From: TMED8 sp038125725
GTDB taxonomy: Bacteria > Pseudomonadota > Alphaproteobacteria > Rhodospirillales > Casp-alpha2
NCBI GenBank assembly: GCA_038125725.1
Contig: JAYPEK010000017.1
Span: forward strand, 11,329 to 75,328
DNA: 64,000 nucleotides
Direction: 5' to 3'
The notes beneath the pieces are model-generated. The model worked only from the letters and a program-made list of their open reading frames with translations. It did not search any database and was not told where the DNA came from. The translations under genes and the position numbers were made by a program. Shown here piece after piece: positions 34,383-43,400 of the stretch (its first letter is position 1; each line of letters starts with the position of its first letter).

Positions 34383-34397
34383 TCATGCATGAATGTT
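34378..34397. promoter_or_regulatory. Perfect 20-bp palindromic TetR operator candidate
   Basis: AACATTCATGCATGAATGTT is a perfect palindrome. It overlaps the predicted -10 element and the start codon of the tetR gene (ATG 34389-34391). It is the expected size and symmetry for a TetR dimer site and would give tight autoregulation and control of the divergent acyl-CoA dehydrogenase operon. Confidence 0.75.
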
Positions 34398-35015
34398 TCA
34401 ATAGTCCCGTCATCACGACCCCGCCGCACCCAGGAGGAACGGCGCGCCGAGACCCGCCGCAAACTGATCGACGCCACCATCCAGGCGTTGCAGGAACGCG
34501 GCGCGGCGCGCATGACCATGGCGGAAGTGGCCGAGAAGGCCGGACTGACGCGGGGCGCGATCCAATACCATTTCGAGACGCCGACGGAATTGCTGAAGGC
34601 GACCGTGGTGGAAATCGCCGAGCGCATGGGCAGCATGATCGACATCGACGTCTTGCGCGGCATGGAATTGGGCCCGCGCATCGACGCTCTCATCGACGCC
34701 AACTGGGAAGCCTATACCAGCGGCGATTACGTCGCTTTCCTGGAGATCGCCATCCGAGGCCGGATTGAACCGGAACTGGGCACGGTTGTGCGCGAGACCC
34801 TGGATGAGATCGAACTGAGCCGCGCCGAGACCTGGACCGAGCTTTTCGCCGATACCGGCCGCACACGGGACGAAATCGTCGCCTGGCGAACCGCCTTGCA
34901 GGTCATGGCGCGCGGCCTGGCGCTGTCGAAGATGATCGCCCACCAGGAAGCCATCGTCGATCCCCAGGTCGAGCGTTTCAAAGCCATGCTCAAACAGCAA
35001 CTGGTCGCCGCCTGA
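34389..35015 (+). CDS. TetR family transcriptional regulator
   Basis: 208 residues. The N-terminal helix-turn-helix (RKLIDATIQALQERGAARMT, then AEVAEKAGLTRGAIQYHFET) is typical TetR_N, and the rest is a helical ligand-binding domain. The only plausible ATG sits inside a perfect palindrome and lacks a ribosome-binding site, consistent with leaderless translation. It is the first gene of the operon with enoyl-CoA hydratase, atuA and the carboxylase, and divergent from the acyl-CoA dehydrogenase operon, so it probably controls both. The ligand is likely an acyl-CoA or terpenoid acid (inference). Confidence 0.93.
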   Translation: MNVSIVPSSRPRRTQEERRAETRRKLIDATIQALQERGAARMTMAEVAEKAGLTRGAIQYHFETPTELLKATVVEIAERMGSMIDIDVLRGMELGPRIDALIDANWEAYTSGDYVAFLEIAIRGRIEPELGTVVRETLDEIELSRAETWTELFADTGRTRDEIVAWRTALQVMARGLALSKMIAHQEAIVDPQVERFKAMLKQQLVAA

Positions 35016-35039
35016 ACCGGTGCCACGAGGGAAATCAAC

Positions 35040-35858
35040 ATGCCAACCATGCCGGATTGCCAATATCTGATGCTCGAACGCCGGGGCGGGCGGCTCGACA
35101 TGACCTTCAACCGCCCGGAGCGCCGGAACGCCGTCAATACCCCCATGGGCGACGAGATCGCCGCCGTGATCGAATGGCTGCAACAGACGCCGGACGTGCG
35201 GGTCGTTGTGCTCAGGGGCGCCGGCGGGCACTTCTGCGCCGGCGGCGACATCAAGGAGCGGCGCGACCAGGCGGAGACCGCCCCCGAGGACGGCGCCGAT
35301 CCCATCGCAGCGCGTAACCGGCGCGCCGGTCAGGCATTTTTGGATTTCGAGCGCCTTGCGCAAACCACCATCGCCATGGTCGAGGGCTCGGCCTTCGGCG
35401 GCGGGCTGGGCTACGCCTGCGTCGCCGATATCACCATCGTCGCCCGTGGCGCCAAGATGGGCATGCCGGAAACGACGCTGGGCGTCGCGCCGGCGCAAAT
35501 CGCGCCCTTCGTCGTCAAGCGCATCGGCCTGACCCGCGCGCGGCAACTGGCGCTCACGGCCGAGCGTTTCGACGGCGAGGCCGCCTACGCCTACGGCATC
35601 GCCCAATACATTTGCGACGACGCCGAGGCGGATGCCACGCTCGAAGACGTGGTTCGGCGGGTGATGCTGTGCGGGCCGCTGGCCAGCGCCGCCACCAAGG
35701 CGATCATGCTCGGCGTCGGCACCATGCCCGCCGACGAGATGATCCGCTTCGCGGCCGAGAAATTCGCCACGCTCAACCGCTCCGACGAGGGCCGCGAGGG
35801 CCAGAACGCCTTCGCCGAAAAACGCAAACCCAAGTGGCAGGTCGACGCCGATGACTGA
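35040..35858 (+). CDS. Enoyl-CoA hydratase/isomerase family protein
   Basis: 272 residues of the crotonase fold. The oxyanion-hole segment GAGGHFCAGGDIKERRD and VEGSAFGGGLGYACVADITI are clear. The TTLGVAPAQIAPFVVKRIG block holds the position of the second catalytic Glu, which is not obviously present, so hydratase versus lyase or isomerase activity is open. In terpenoid and leucine routes a crotonase acts after the carboxylase (3-hydroxy-3-isohexenylglutaryl- or HMG-type CoA). It overlaps the atuA start by 8 bp. Confidence 0.9.
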   Translation: MPTMPDCQYLMLERRGGRLDMTFNRPERRNAVNTPMGDEIAAVIEWLQQTPDVRVVVLRGAGGHFCAGGDIKERRDQAETAPEDGADPIAARNRRAGQAFLDFERLAQTTIAMVEGSAFGGGLGYACVADITIVARGAKMGMPETTLGVAPAQIAPFVVKRIGLTRARQLALTAERFDGEAAYAYGIAQYICDDAEADATLEDVVRRVMLCGPLASAATKAIMLGVGTMPADEMIRFAAEKFATLNRSDEGREGQNAFAEKRKPKWQVDADD

Positions 35859-37677
35859 ACGGTCAGGCAAATCCAGCGTCCGTATCGGGGGCGCGGCGGG
35901 CTATTGGGGCGACAGCCAGGACGCGCCGCGCCAACTCGTCATGCAGGGCGATATCGACTACCTGGTGTTCGACTACCTGGCGGAAGTGACCATGTCGATC
36001 CTGGTCCGCGCCAAGGAAAAATCGCCCGATGCCGGCTACGCGCGGGATTTCGTCGAACTGGTGATGAAGCCCCTGCTGCCGGAGATCAAGGCGCGCGGCA
36101 TCCGCGTCGTCGCCAACGCCGGCGGCGTCAACGTCCGGGCCTGCGCGGAAGCGCTGGCCGCCGTCGCCGAAGCGGCCGACATCGACTTGAAGATCGGCAC
36201 CGTAGAGGGCGACGACCTGTCCGGGCGCTTCGATGAATTGCGCGCGCAAGGGGTGAGCGAGATGTTCACCGGAGAGCCTTTGCCGGAAAAGCTGGTCAGC
36301 GCCAATGCGTACTTGGGCGCCTTCCCCATCGCCGCCGCGCTGGACGGAGGCGCCGACGTGGTCATCACCGGGCGCTGCGTCGACAGTGCCGTGACACTGG
36401 GCCCTTTGATCCACGAATTCGGCTGGGGCCCCGACGATTTCGACCGCCTGGCCGCCGGCACGCTGGCCGGCCACATCATCGAATGCGGCGCCCAGGCCAC
36501 CGGCGGAAATTTCACCGATTGGCACCTGGTTGCCGACGGCTGGGACGACATGGGCTATCCCATCGCCGAATGCCGCCCCGACGGTTCCTTCACCGTAACC
36601 AAGCCGGACGGCACCGGCGGCTTGGTCTCGGCGCTGACGGTGGGCGAGCAGATTCTCTATGAACTGGGCGATCCCGCCGCCTACGTGGTGCCGGACGTGA
36701 TCTGCGATTTCCGTGGCGTCACCCTGACGCCCAGCGGGCCTGACTGGCTTGACGTGGAAGGCGCCGTCGGCATCGCGCCGACGCCCACCTACAAGGTCTC
36801 CGCCACCCATATGGACGGCTACCGGGCGACGGCTTCGATGGTGATCACCGGCTACGATGCCGTCGACAAGGGCCGCGCCTTCGCCGAGAAGCTTCTGAAG
36901 CGCACGCGCCGGCTGTTCGCCGAGCGCAACCTCGGCGACTACCGCGCCACGGCGCTGCACCTGATCGGCGCCGAAACGTTGTGGGGCGGCAACGCCGGCC
37001 CCGCCGCCACCCAGGCACGCGAGATCACCGCGCGCATCGACGTCCACCACGACCAGCGCGAGGCGGTGGAACTGTTCTCCAAGGAGACCACCGGCGTATC
37101 GCTTTCCATGACCACCGGACGCTGCTCGTCGGGCGCCGCCGGCCGGCCCAAGGTGACGCCGGTGGTCGCGCAATATGCCTTCCTGATCCCGAAGACCGAT
37201 GTTGTGCCCGTGGTTCGCGTCGATGGCGCGGTGGTGCCTTTCGATGCCGCCCCCGGCCAGTTGACCACCGGCGACTTCGGCTCGGAACCCGCCCCCATCG
37301 ATACGCTGCCGGAAACCGGAGAAGAGTGCGTCGAACTGCCGCTGATCCGCCTCGCCGTGGCGCGCAGCGGCGACAAGGGCGACAGCGCCAATGTCGGCAT
37401 CATGGCGCGCCGCGCCAATTTTTATCCCTACTTGCGCGCCCAGGTGACGCCGGAAAAGGTGCGCGCCTGGTTCGGCCACGTCACCAAGGGCCAGGCCACC
37501 GGCTATCTGCTGCCCGGCATGAATGCCTTGAACTTCGTGCTCACCGAAAGCCTCGACGGCGGCGGCACCTCGTCGCTGCACCTGGATACCCAGGCCAAGA
37601 CCTACGCCCAGCAATTGCTGGCCATGCCGATCCAGGTACCGGTGTCGGTGGCCGCGCAGCTATCGGACCTGATCTAG
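35851..37677 (+). CDS. atuA: Acyclic terpene utilization AtuA family protein
   Basis: 608 residues. The N-terminal about 450 residues match the AtuA/DUF1446 domain (VRIGGAAGYWGDS at the start, QGDIDYLVFDYLAEVTMSIL, NAGGVNVRACAEAL, VITGRCVDSAVTLGPLIHEF). The C-terminal about 100 residues (LIRLAVARSGDKGDSANVGI) form the second AtuA-like domain. AtuA is required for citronellol/geraniol growth in Pseudomonas, but its biochemical role is not established. It sits directly between the crotonase and carboxylase genes, the arrangement expected for a branched isoprenoid acid pathway. Confidence 0.88.
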   Translation: MTERSGKSSVRIGGAAGYWGDSQDAPRQLVMQGDIDYLVFDYLAEVTMSILVRAKEKSPDAGYARDFVELVMKPLLPEIKARGIRVVANAGGVNVRACAEALAAVAEAADIDLKIGTVEGDDLSGRFDELRAQGVSEMFTGEPLPEKLVSANAYLGAFPIAAALDGGADVVITGRCVDSAVTLGPLIHEFGWGPDDFDRLAAGTLAGHIIECGAQATGGNFTDWHLVADGWDDMGYPIAECRPDGSFTVTKPDGTGGLVSALTVGEQILYELGDPAAYVVPDVICDFRGVTLTPSGPDWLDVEGAVGIAPTPTYKVSATHMDGYRATASMVITGYDAVDKGRAFAEKLLKRTRRLFAERNLGDYRATALHLIGAETLWGGNAGPAATQAREITARIDVHHDQREAVELFSKETTGVSLSMTTGRCSSGAAGRPKVTPVVAQYAFLIPKTDVVPVVRVDGAVVPFDAAPGQLTTGDFGSEPAPIDTLPETGEECVELPLIRLAVARSGDKGDSANVGIMARRANFYPYLRAQVTPEKVRAWFGHVTKGQATGYLLPGMNALNFVLTESLDGGGTSSLHLDTQAKTYAQQLLAMPIQVPVSVAAQLSDLI

Positions 37678-37689
37678 GGAGCCGCCGCC

Positions 37690-39312
37690 ATGGTTCAGTT
37701 CACCTCCAGGATCGATCCCGCCTCCGAGGCCTTCGCCGCCAATCGCGCCGACATGCTGGCGCTGGTCGATGAACTGCATGCCTTGAAGGACCGCGCCCGG
37801 GCGCTCTCCGAAAAGCGCCGCGCGCGCTTCGAGGAACGCGGCCAACTGACGCCGCGCGAGCGCCTTGTGCGCCTGCTCGACCCGGGCATGCCGTTCCTGG
37901 AACTGTTCGGCCTCGCCAATTTCATGGTCGACACCGACGAGCGGGACAAGAGCATCCCCGGCGCCAGCGCGCTGGCCGGCATCGGCTTCATCTCCGGCAC
38001 GCGCTGCATGGTCTTCGTCTCCGACAGCGGCATCAACGCCGGCGCATCGACGCCCAAGACCGGCGAGAAATACCGCGCCTGCCAGGAGATCGCCTTGGAC
38101 AAGAAACTGCCCTTCGTGCAGTTGATCGAAAGCGCCGGGGCCAACCTGATGGCCTACCAAGTGGAGGGCTGGGCTCGGAGCGGCTCCAACTTCCGCAATC
38201 TGGCGCGCTTGAGCGCCGCCGGCATCCCGGTGATCGCCGTGCTGCATGGCCCCTCGACGGCGGGCGGCGCCTACTATCCGGGGCTCAGCGACTACGTCAT
38301 CGGCGTCAAGGGGCGCGGCCGGGCGTCCTTGGGCGGCGCCGCATTGGTCAAGGCCGCCACCGGCGAAATCGCCGATGAGGAACAACTCGCCGGCTCCGAG
38401 ATGCATGCCTCCGTTTCTGGCCTGGTCGAATATCTCGCCGACGACGACGCGCATGCACTCAAGATGGCGCGCGACCTGGTGGCCCGGATCGATTGGAACA
38501 AGAACTGCCCGCGTGCCGAACAGAAGTCCTTCGCCGAGCCGCAATACGGCCCGGACGAGATCGCCGGCCTTGTCCCCACCGACTACCGCAAGCCCTACGA
38601 CGTGCGCGAGGTGGTGGCCAGGCTGGTGGACGGGTCCGACTTCGACGAATTCAAGCCGCGCTACGGCTCGACGCTGGTCTGCATGCAGGCGTCGATCTTC
38701 GGCCATGCCTGCGGCGTCGTCGGCAACAACGGCCCCATCGATCCCGACGGCGCGGCCAAGGGTGCACAGTTCTTCCAGCTCTGCGACCAGGCCGACATCC
38801 CGATCGTGTTTCTCAACAACATCACCGGCTACATGGTCGGCGAGCGCTACGAGCAGGCCGGCATGATCAAGCACGGCGCCAAGATGATCCAGGCGGTGGC
38901 CAACATCCGGGTGCCGAAACTGACCCTCTACATCGGCGCCAGCTTCGGCGCCGGCAACTACGGCATGGCCGGGCTCGGCTACGACCCGGATTTCCTGTTC
39001 GCATGGCCCAACGCCACCACCGGTGTCATGGGCGGCGAACAGGCGGCCCGCACGATGGACCAGGTGGCGCGCGGCGCCGCCGAGCGCCGGGGCGAAGCCG
39101 TCGATGAAGCGAAACTGGCCGCCCAGCATGCCCGGCTGGTCGAACATTTCGACCGTCAGTCGGATGCCTTCTATACCTCCGGCCGGCTGCTGGACCAGGG
39201 CGTCATCGATCCACGCGACAGCCGCAAGGTGCTGGGCTTCGCGCTGGAAACCTGCTGGGAGGCGCGGCGGCGGACCACACGTCCCAACGCCTTCGGCGTC
39301 GCCCGGATGTAG
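37690..39312 (+). CDS. Acyl-CoA carboxylase beta (carboxyltransferase) subunit, MCC/GCC type
   Basis: 540 residues, two crotonase-like carboxyltransferase halves. ESAGANLMAYQVEGWARSG and HGPSTAGGAYYPGLSDYVIG are the N-half signature. PIVFLNNITGYMVGERYEQA and FGAGNYGMAGLGYDP are the C-half oxyanion regions typical of methylcrotonyl- and geranyl-CoA carboxylases. It transfers CO2 from carboxybiotin to the gamma-carbon of a 3-methyl-enoyl-CoA. It pairs with the biotin carboxylase subunit 18 bp downstream. Next to atuA, geranyl-CoA carboxylase (AtuC-like) is attractive, but methylcrotonyl-CoA cannot be excluded. Confidence 0.88.
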   Translation: MVQFTSRIDPASEAFAANRADMLALVDELHALKDRARALSEKRRARFEERGQLTPRERLVRLLDPGMPFLELFGLANFMVDTDERDKSIPGASALAGIGFISGTRCMVFVSDSGINAGASTPKTGEKYRACQEIALDKKLPFVQLIESAGANLMAYQVEGWARSGSNFRNLARLSAAGIPVIAVLHGPSTAGGAYYPGLSDYVIGVKGRGRASLGGAALVKAATGEIADEEQLAGSEMHASVSGLVEYLADDDAHALKMARDLVARIDWNKNCPRAEQKSFAEPQYGPDEIAGLVPTDYRKPYDVREVVARLVDGSDFDEFKPRYGSTLVCMQASIFGHACGVVGNNGPIDPDGAAKGAQFFQLCDQADIPIVFLNNITGYMVGERYEQAGMIKHGAKMIQAVANIRVPKLTLYIGASFGAGNYGMAGLGYDPDFLFAWPNATTGVMGGEQAARTMDQVARGAAERRGEAVDEAKLAAQHARLVEHFDRQSDAFYTSGRLLDQGVIDPRDSRKVLGFALETCWEARRRTTRPNAFGVARM

Positions 39313-39330
39313 GCGGGAGCGGCCCGGACC

Positions 39331-41325
39331 ATGCATGCTTTCAAGACCATCCTCATCGCCAACCGGGGCGAGATCGCGTGCCGCGTCATCCGGACGGCGC
39401 GGGCCTTAGGCTACGCCACCGTCGCCGTCTATTCCGACGCCGACGCCGACGCGCCGCATGTGATGCTGGCCGACGACGCCATCGCCATCGGCCCGGCACC
39501 GGCGGCGCAGTCCTACCTCGACCCGGCACGAATCCTGGATGCCTCCCGGCAATCGGGCGCCGATGCGGTACATCCGGGTTACGGGTTCTTGTCGGAAAAC
39601 GCCGATTTCGCCCGCGCCTGCGCGCAGGCGGACCTCGCCTTCATCGGTCCCGGCGCGGATGCCATCGAACTGATGGGCAACAAGGCGGCGGCCAAGCGGC
39701 GCATGATCGACGCCGGCGTTCCCTGCGTGCCCGGCTACGAAGGCGCCGACCAGGCCGACGGGGTCCTGGAGGCCGAGGCGACGGCAATCGGTTTTCCGGT
39801 CATGGTCAAGGCGGCGGCCGGCGGCGGCGGGCGCGGCATGCGGCTGGTGCGCCAAGCGGCTGATTTGAAGGACGCACTCAAGGCGGCGCGCTCGGAGGCG
39901 CTGGGGGCCTTCGGCTCCGACGAACTGATCCTGGAACGCGCCATCGAACGCCCCCGCCACGTGGAAATCCAAGTCTTCGCCGATACCCTCGGCAACGTCA
40001 TCCACCTGGGCGAGCGCGACTGTTCGGTGCAGCGCCGCCACCAGAAGGTCATCGAGGAAGCCCCCTCGCCCGCCGTCGACGCGGATTTGCGCGAACGCAT
40101 GGGCCAGGCGGCGGTGGAAGCGGCGCGCGCCATCGGCTACGTCGGCGCCGGCACGGTGGAGTTCTTGTTGGCCGACGGCGGCGAGTTCTATTTCCTGGAG
40201 ATGAACACCCGGCTGCAGGTGGAGCACCCGGTGACGGAAATGATCACCGGGCTCGACCTGGTGGCGCTGCAGATCCAGGTTGCGGACGGACTGCCATTGG
40301 GGCTCGAGCAATCCGACGTCAGGCTCAACGGCCATGCCATCGAAGCCAGGCTTTACGCCGAAGACCCGGCCGCCGGCTTCCTGCCGCAGACCGGCTGCGT
40401 CCGGGCCTGGCAGCCGGCCCAAGGACCGGGGCTCCGCATCGACGCCGGCATTGCCGCCGGCCAGGAGATCACCCCCTATTACGACCCGATGGTGGCCAAG
40501 GTGATCGGCTGGGGCGAGACCCGCGAGGCGGCGCGCCACCGCTTGATCAAGGGCCTCCAGGAGACCGAGCTTTTCGGCCCCGCCACCAACCAGGGGTTCC
40601 TGATCGATATCCTGAGCGCCGAACGTTTTGCCGAGGGCGATGCGACGACGGCCTTCATCGAGGAGGTTTTCGGCGCCGAGCCGCCGAAGGCACCGGTTGC
40701 AAGCTTCGCCGAAGCGGCGATGGCGGCGGTGATCCTGTTCCGGGCCGAGCGCGACGCCGCGCATGCCGCCAGCGTCGCGGTTTCGCATGCGCTGCTGGAT
40801 TGGTCGAGCGCCAGTGACCTCACCAGCCACTATCGGCTCGAATCCGGGAATGAAACCTTCGATCTCGGTGTCCGTCCGCAAGGCGATGACATGTACATTG
40901 TTTCACGTGAAACAGAATTAATTCATATCGAATGGCAGAAACTTGACGCCAACCGCGCCCGACTCCGGCTCGACGGCCGGCGCTTCGAGCCGCGCTTCGA
41001 CCTGCCGGCAAGCGGATGCGTCGAGCTCGCCCTGGCCGGCCGCGCCCATGCCTATAAGAACCAACTCGCCTTCGCCGGCGGCGCCGAGGACGAGACCGGC
41101 GGCGGGCGCGTCACGGCGCCGATGCACGGCACGCTGCTCGACGTGCTGGTGGCGCCCGGCGACGACGTGAAGGCGGGCACCCGCCTCGCCGTCCTGGAGG
41201 CGATGAAGATGCAACACGACATTGTCGCCGCCGTCGACGGTACCGTCACCGCCGTGCACGCGCGCAAGGACGCGCAGGCGGCGGCGGGCGAACTTCTGCT
41301 CGAAATCGAACCCGCCGGCGGCTAG
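39331..41325 (+). CDS. Acyl-CoA carboxylase alpha subunit (biotin carboxylase + biotin carrier)
   Basis: 664 residues. The biotin carboxylase domain (about 4-450) has IANRGEIACRVIRTAR, the Gly-rich ATP loop KAAAGGGGRGMRLV and the EMNTRLQVEHPVTEMITG motif. A linker of about 140 residues follows. The C-terminal biotinyl domain has EAMKMQ with the biotin-accepting K626. It works with the beta subunit just upstream. Oddity: codons 523-528 (I-V-S-R-E-T) and their flanks use rare AT-rich codons (TCA, CGT, ACA, TTA), because a perfect ParB-binding parS motif is embedded at 40899-40914. Confidence 0.92.
   Translation: MHAFKTILIANRGEIACRVIRTARALGYATVAVYSDADADAPHVMLADDAIAIGPAPAAQSYLDPARILDASRQSGADAVHPGYGFLSENADFARACAQADLAFIGPGADAIELMGNKAAAKRRMIDAGVPCVPGYEGADQADGVLEAEATAIGFPVMVKAAAGGGGRGMRLVRQAADLKDALKAARSEALGAFGSDELILERAIERPRHVEIQVFADTLGNVIHLGERDCSVQRRHQKVIEEAPSPAVDADLRERMGQAAVEAARAIGYVGAGTVEFLLADGGEFYFLEMNTRLQVEHPVTEMITGLDLVALQIQVADGLPLGLEQSDVRLNGHAIEARLYAEDPAAGFLPQTGCVRAWQPAQGPGLRIDAGIAAGQEITPYYDPMVAKVIGWGETREAARHRLIKGLQETELFGPATNQGFLIDILSAERFAEGDATTAFIEEVFGAEPPKAPVASFAEAAMAAVILFRAERDAAHAASVAVSHALLDWSSASDLTSHYRLESGNETFDLGVRPQGDDMYIVSRETELIHIEWQKLDANRARLRLDGRRFEPRFDLPASGCVELALAGRAHAYKNQLAFAGGAEDETGGGRVTAPMHGTLLDVLVAPGDDVKAGTRLAVLEAMKMQHDIVAAVDGTVTAVHARKDAQAAAGELLLEIEPAGG
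40899..40914. promoter_or_regulatory. parS centromere site (ParB binding)
   Basis: TGTTTCACGTGAAACA is a perfect 16-bp palindrome and an exact match to the widely conserved chromosomal parS sequence bound by ParB/Spo0J. It lies inside the coding region of the biotin carboxylase gene, in a short AT-rich island of atypical codons within an otherwise GC-rich gene, which argues for selection on the DNA sequence. Chance occurrence of an exact 16-mer in 64 kb is very unlikely. In other bacteria such sites cluster around oriC, so this segment is probably origin-proximal. Confidence 0.9.
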
Positions 41326-41336
41326 TCTCCGCCGCC

Positions 41337-41882
41337 ATGACGCAAGAACTCGAAATCCACGCAACCACGGCGGCCGACGCCGCCGCCATCGAAGCCTTCT
41401 ACCCCCGCGCCTTTCCGGACGAGAACCTGGTGCCGCTGGTCCGTGAACTGCTGCGGGAACCGGAAAGTCTGCTGTCGTTGACCGCCGTCGTCGCGGGCGA
41501 CGTCGCCGGCCACGTCATCTTCACGCTCTGTGGGCTGGACACAAATCCGGGCGTCAAGGTCGCGCTGTTGGGCCCGCTTGCCGTGGTGCCCGAACACCAC
41601 CGCCAGGGCATCGGCGGCGCGCTAATCCGGGCCGGCGTCGAGAAGTCCGGCACGCTCGGCGCTGTGGCCGCCCTGGTGCTCGGCGATCCCGGCTACTACG
41701 GCCGTTTCGGTTTCAAAGCGGAACACGGCGTCAAACCGCCCTACCACCTGCCAGACGAGCAATTGCCGCCGGAATGGCGGGGCGCCTGGCAGTCCATGCC
41801 CATCGGGGACGGCGGACCAGCGCCCGCCGGCACGATCATCGTGCCCGCGCCCTGGCGGCATCGCGAGATGTGGCTGCCCTAA
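41337..41882 (+). CDS. GNAT family N-acetyltransferase
   Basis: 181 residues of the YhbS-like GNAT type. Strand LLGPLAVVPEHHRQGIGGAL contains the acetyl-CoA pyrophosphate loop (Q/R-x-x-G-x-G/A). VLGDPGYYGRFGFKAEHGV and the C-terminal PCYHLPDE-like region are typical of this subgroup. It starts 11 bp after the carboxylase and may simply ride on that operon. Substrate unknown. The end is 7 bp from the convergent ligase gene. Confidence 0.88.
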   Translation: MTQELEIHATTAADAAAIEAFYPRAFPDENLVPLVRELLREPESLLSLTAVVAGDVAGHVIFTLCGLDTNPGVKVALLGPLAVVPEHHRQGIGGALIRAGVEKSGTLGAVAALVLGDPGYYGRFGFKAEHGVKPPYHLPDEQLPPEWRGAWQSMPIGDGGPAPAGTIIVPAPWRHREMWLP

Positions 41883-41889
41883 CGGCGGA

Positions 41890-43209
41890 TCAGTCTTTCG
41901 GGCGCAGGTCGCGTACCCGGACGGCCTTGCCTTCCGAGCGCGGCACCTCGCCCGGCGCCATCACCACCACCCGGCAGGTGACGCCGATGCGCGACTTGAT
42001 ATGGTGCTGCACGTCTGCGGCAAGCGCGTCGTAGTCGCCGGTGCCGACGTCGAGGCCGGCCTCGACCTCGACGGTCAGCGCATCCATGGAACCGTCGCGC
42101 TGCACCACGAGCTGATAATGCGGCTCAATGCCCGGCCTTCCGACCAGCACGTCCTCCACCTGCGAGGGATAGAGATTGACGCCGCGGATGATCAGCATGT
42201 CGTCGTCGCGCCCCGTCACCCGCATGATGCGCACATGCGTGCGCCCGCAGGCGCAGGGCGAATAATCGAGCCGCGTGATGTCGCGGGTGCGGTAACGGAT
42301 CATCGGCTGCGCCCACTTGGCCAGCGTGGTGATGACCAACTCGCCGGTCTCGCCCGGCGCCGTGCGTTCGCCGGTCTCGGGATCGATGGTCTCGAACAGG
42401 AACAGATCTTCCCAACCATGCAGGCCGTTACGCATTTCGATGCATTCGCAAGCGACGCCGGGACCGATGATTTCCGATAAACCGTAGGTATCGACCGCCT
42501 TCATGCCGAGCCGCTCGTCCAGCTCGCGCCGCATGGAATCGGTCCAGGGCTCGGCACCGAAGATGCCGATGGCCAAGGGCCCGTTCTTGATATCGACGCC
42601 TTCGCGCTCCGCCACTTCGGCAATGTTGAGCGCATAGGACGGTGTCGCGCACAAGACGCGGGCGCCAAAGTCCTGCATCAAGACGATTTGGCGTTCGGTG
42701 AAGCCACCCGATGCCGGCGTCACCGTGCACTTCAGCCGTTCCGCGCCGTAGTGCGCGCCGAGCCCGCCGGTGAACAAGCCGTAGCCGTAGGCGTTGTGGA
42801 CGATGTCGCCCGGCCGCGTCCCGGCGCAGGCCAGGGAACGCGCCATCACGTCGGACCAGACGTCCAGGTCTTCCTTGGTATAGCCGACCACGGTCGGTTT
42901 GCCGGTGGTCCCGGAAGAGGCATGCAGGCGGATGACGTCCTCGCGCGGCACGGCGAACATCCCGAAAGGATAGTTGTCGCGAAGGTCCGTCTTCAAGGTG
43001 AATGGAAACCGCTCTAGATCGTCGAGGGACTGAAGATCGTCCGGCGTCACGCCGGCGGCGGCAAAGCTCTTCTGGTAGTGCGCCACATTGGCGTGGGCAT
43101 GGCGGACGATCTTCTGCAGTTTCTCCAACTGCAGCGCTTCCAACCGCTCGCGCGGCATGGTCTCGATCTCCGGCGCATACATATATGCACCTGATTGGTT
43201 TTCGGACAT
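41890..43209 (-). CDS. Phenylacetate-CoA ligase family protein
   Basis: 439 residues of the PaaK type. The P-loop variant LHASSGTTGKPTVVGYT and the GAHYGAERLKCTVTPASGGF block are characteristic. RTRDITRLDYSPCACGRTH and the C-terminal RGVNLYPSQVEDVL domain follow. It would activate phenylacetate or a related aryl acid to the CoA ester in the cytoplasm. The start is at 43209, where GGGAGG lies 6 bases upstream, rather than at in-frame ATGs further up. No phenylacetate (paa) ring-cleavage genes are present, so the true substrate is uncertain. Confidence 0.9.
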   Translation of the reverse strand: MSENQSGAYMYAPEIETMPRERLEALQLEKLQKIVRHAHANVAHYQKSFAAAGVTPDDLQSLDDLERFPFTLKTDLRDNYPFGMFAVPREDVIRLHASSGTTGKPTVVGYTKEDLDVWSDVMARSLACAGTRPGDIVHNAYGYGLFTGGLGAHYGAERLKCTVTPASGGFTERQIVLMQDFGARVLCATPSYALNIAEVAEREGVDIKNGPLAIGIFGAEPWTDSMRRELDERLGMKAVDTYGLSEIIGPGVACECIEMRNGLHGWEDLFLFETIDPETGERTAPGETGELVITTLAKWAQPMIRYRTRDITRLDYSPCACGRTHVRIMRVTGRDDDMLIIRGVNLYPSQVEDVLVGRPGIEPHYQLVVQRDGSMDALTVEVEAGLDVGTGDYDALAADVQHHIKSRIGVTCRVVVMAPGEVPRSEGKAVRVRDLRPKD

Positions 43210-43400
43210 TCGAGCCTCCCATGATGTTCCGGTATTCTCCGGTTTTCCGGCATGATGCAGAAGGATCCGGGGGTGCGTCAAATCCTTACTCCCGGCGCGG
43301 GTTTCGACCAGGGTATCGGGGCCATCGGCAGACGCGAATCCGCGCGTATCATCTGGCAAAATGTGATAGAATCCATGCCTTGGGAGAAGGTCTTCGAGAC

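Noticed and set aside
35863..37614. Very long antisense open frames (also 5552-7060, 45776-47491, 58355-60349)
   Set aside because: They mirror strongly supported genes (atuA, polyferredoxin, binding protein, molybdoenzyme), have low-complexity Ala/Gly/Arg translations and no ribosome-binding sites; this is expected in GC-rich DNA.
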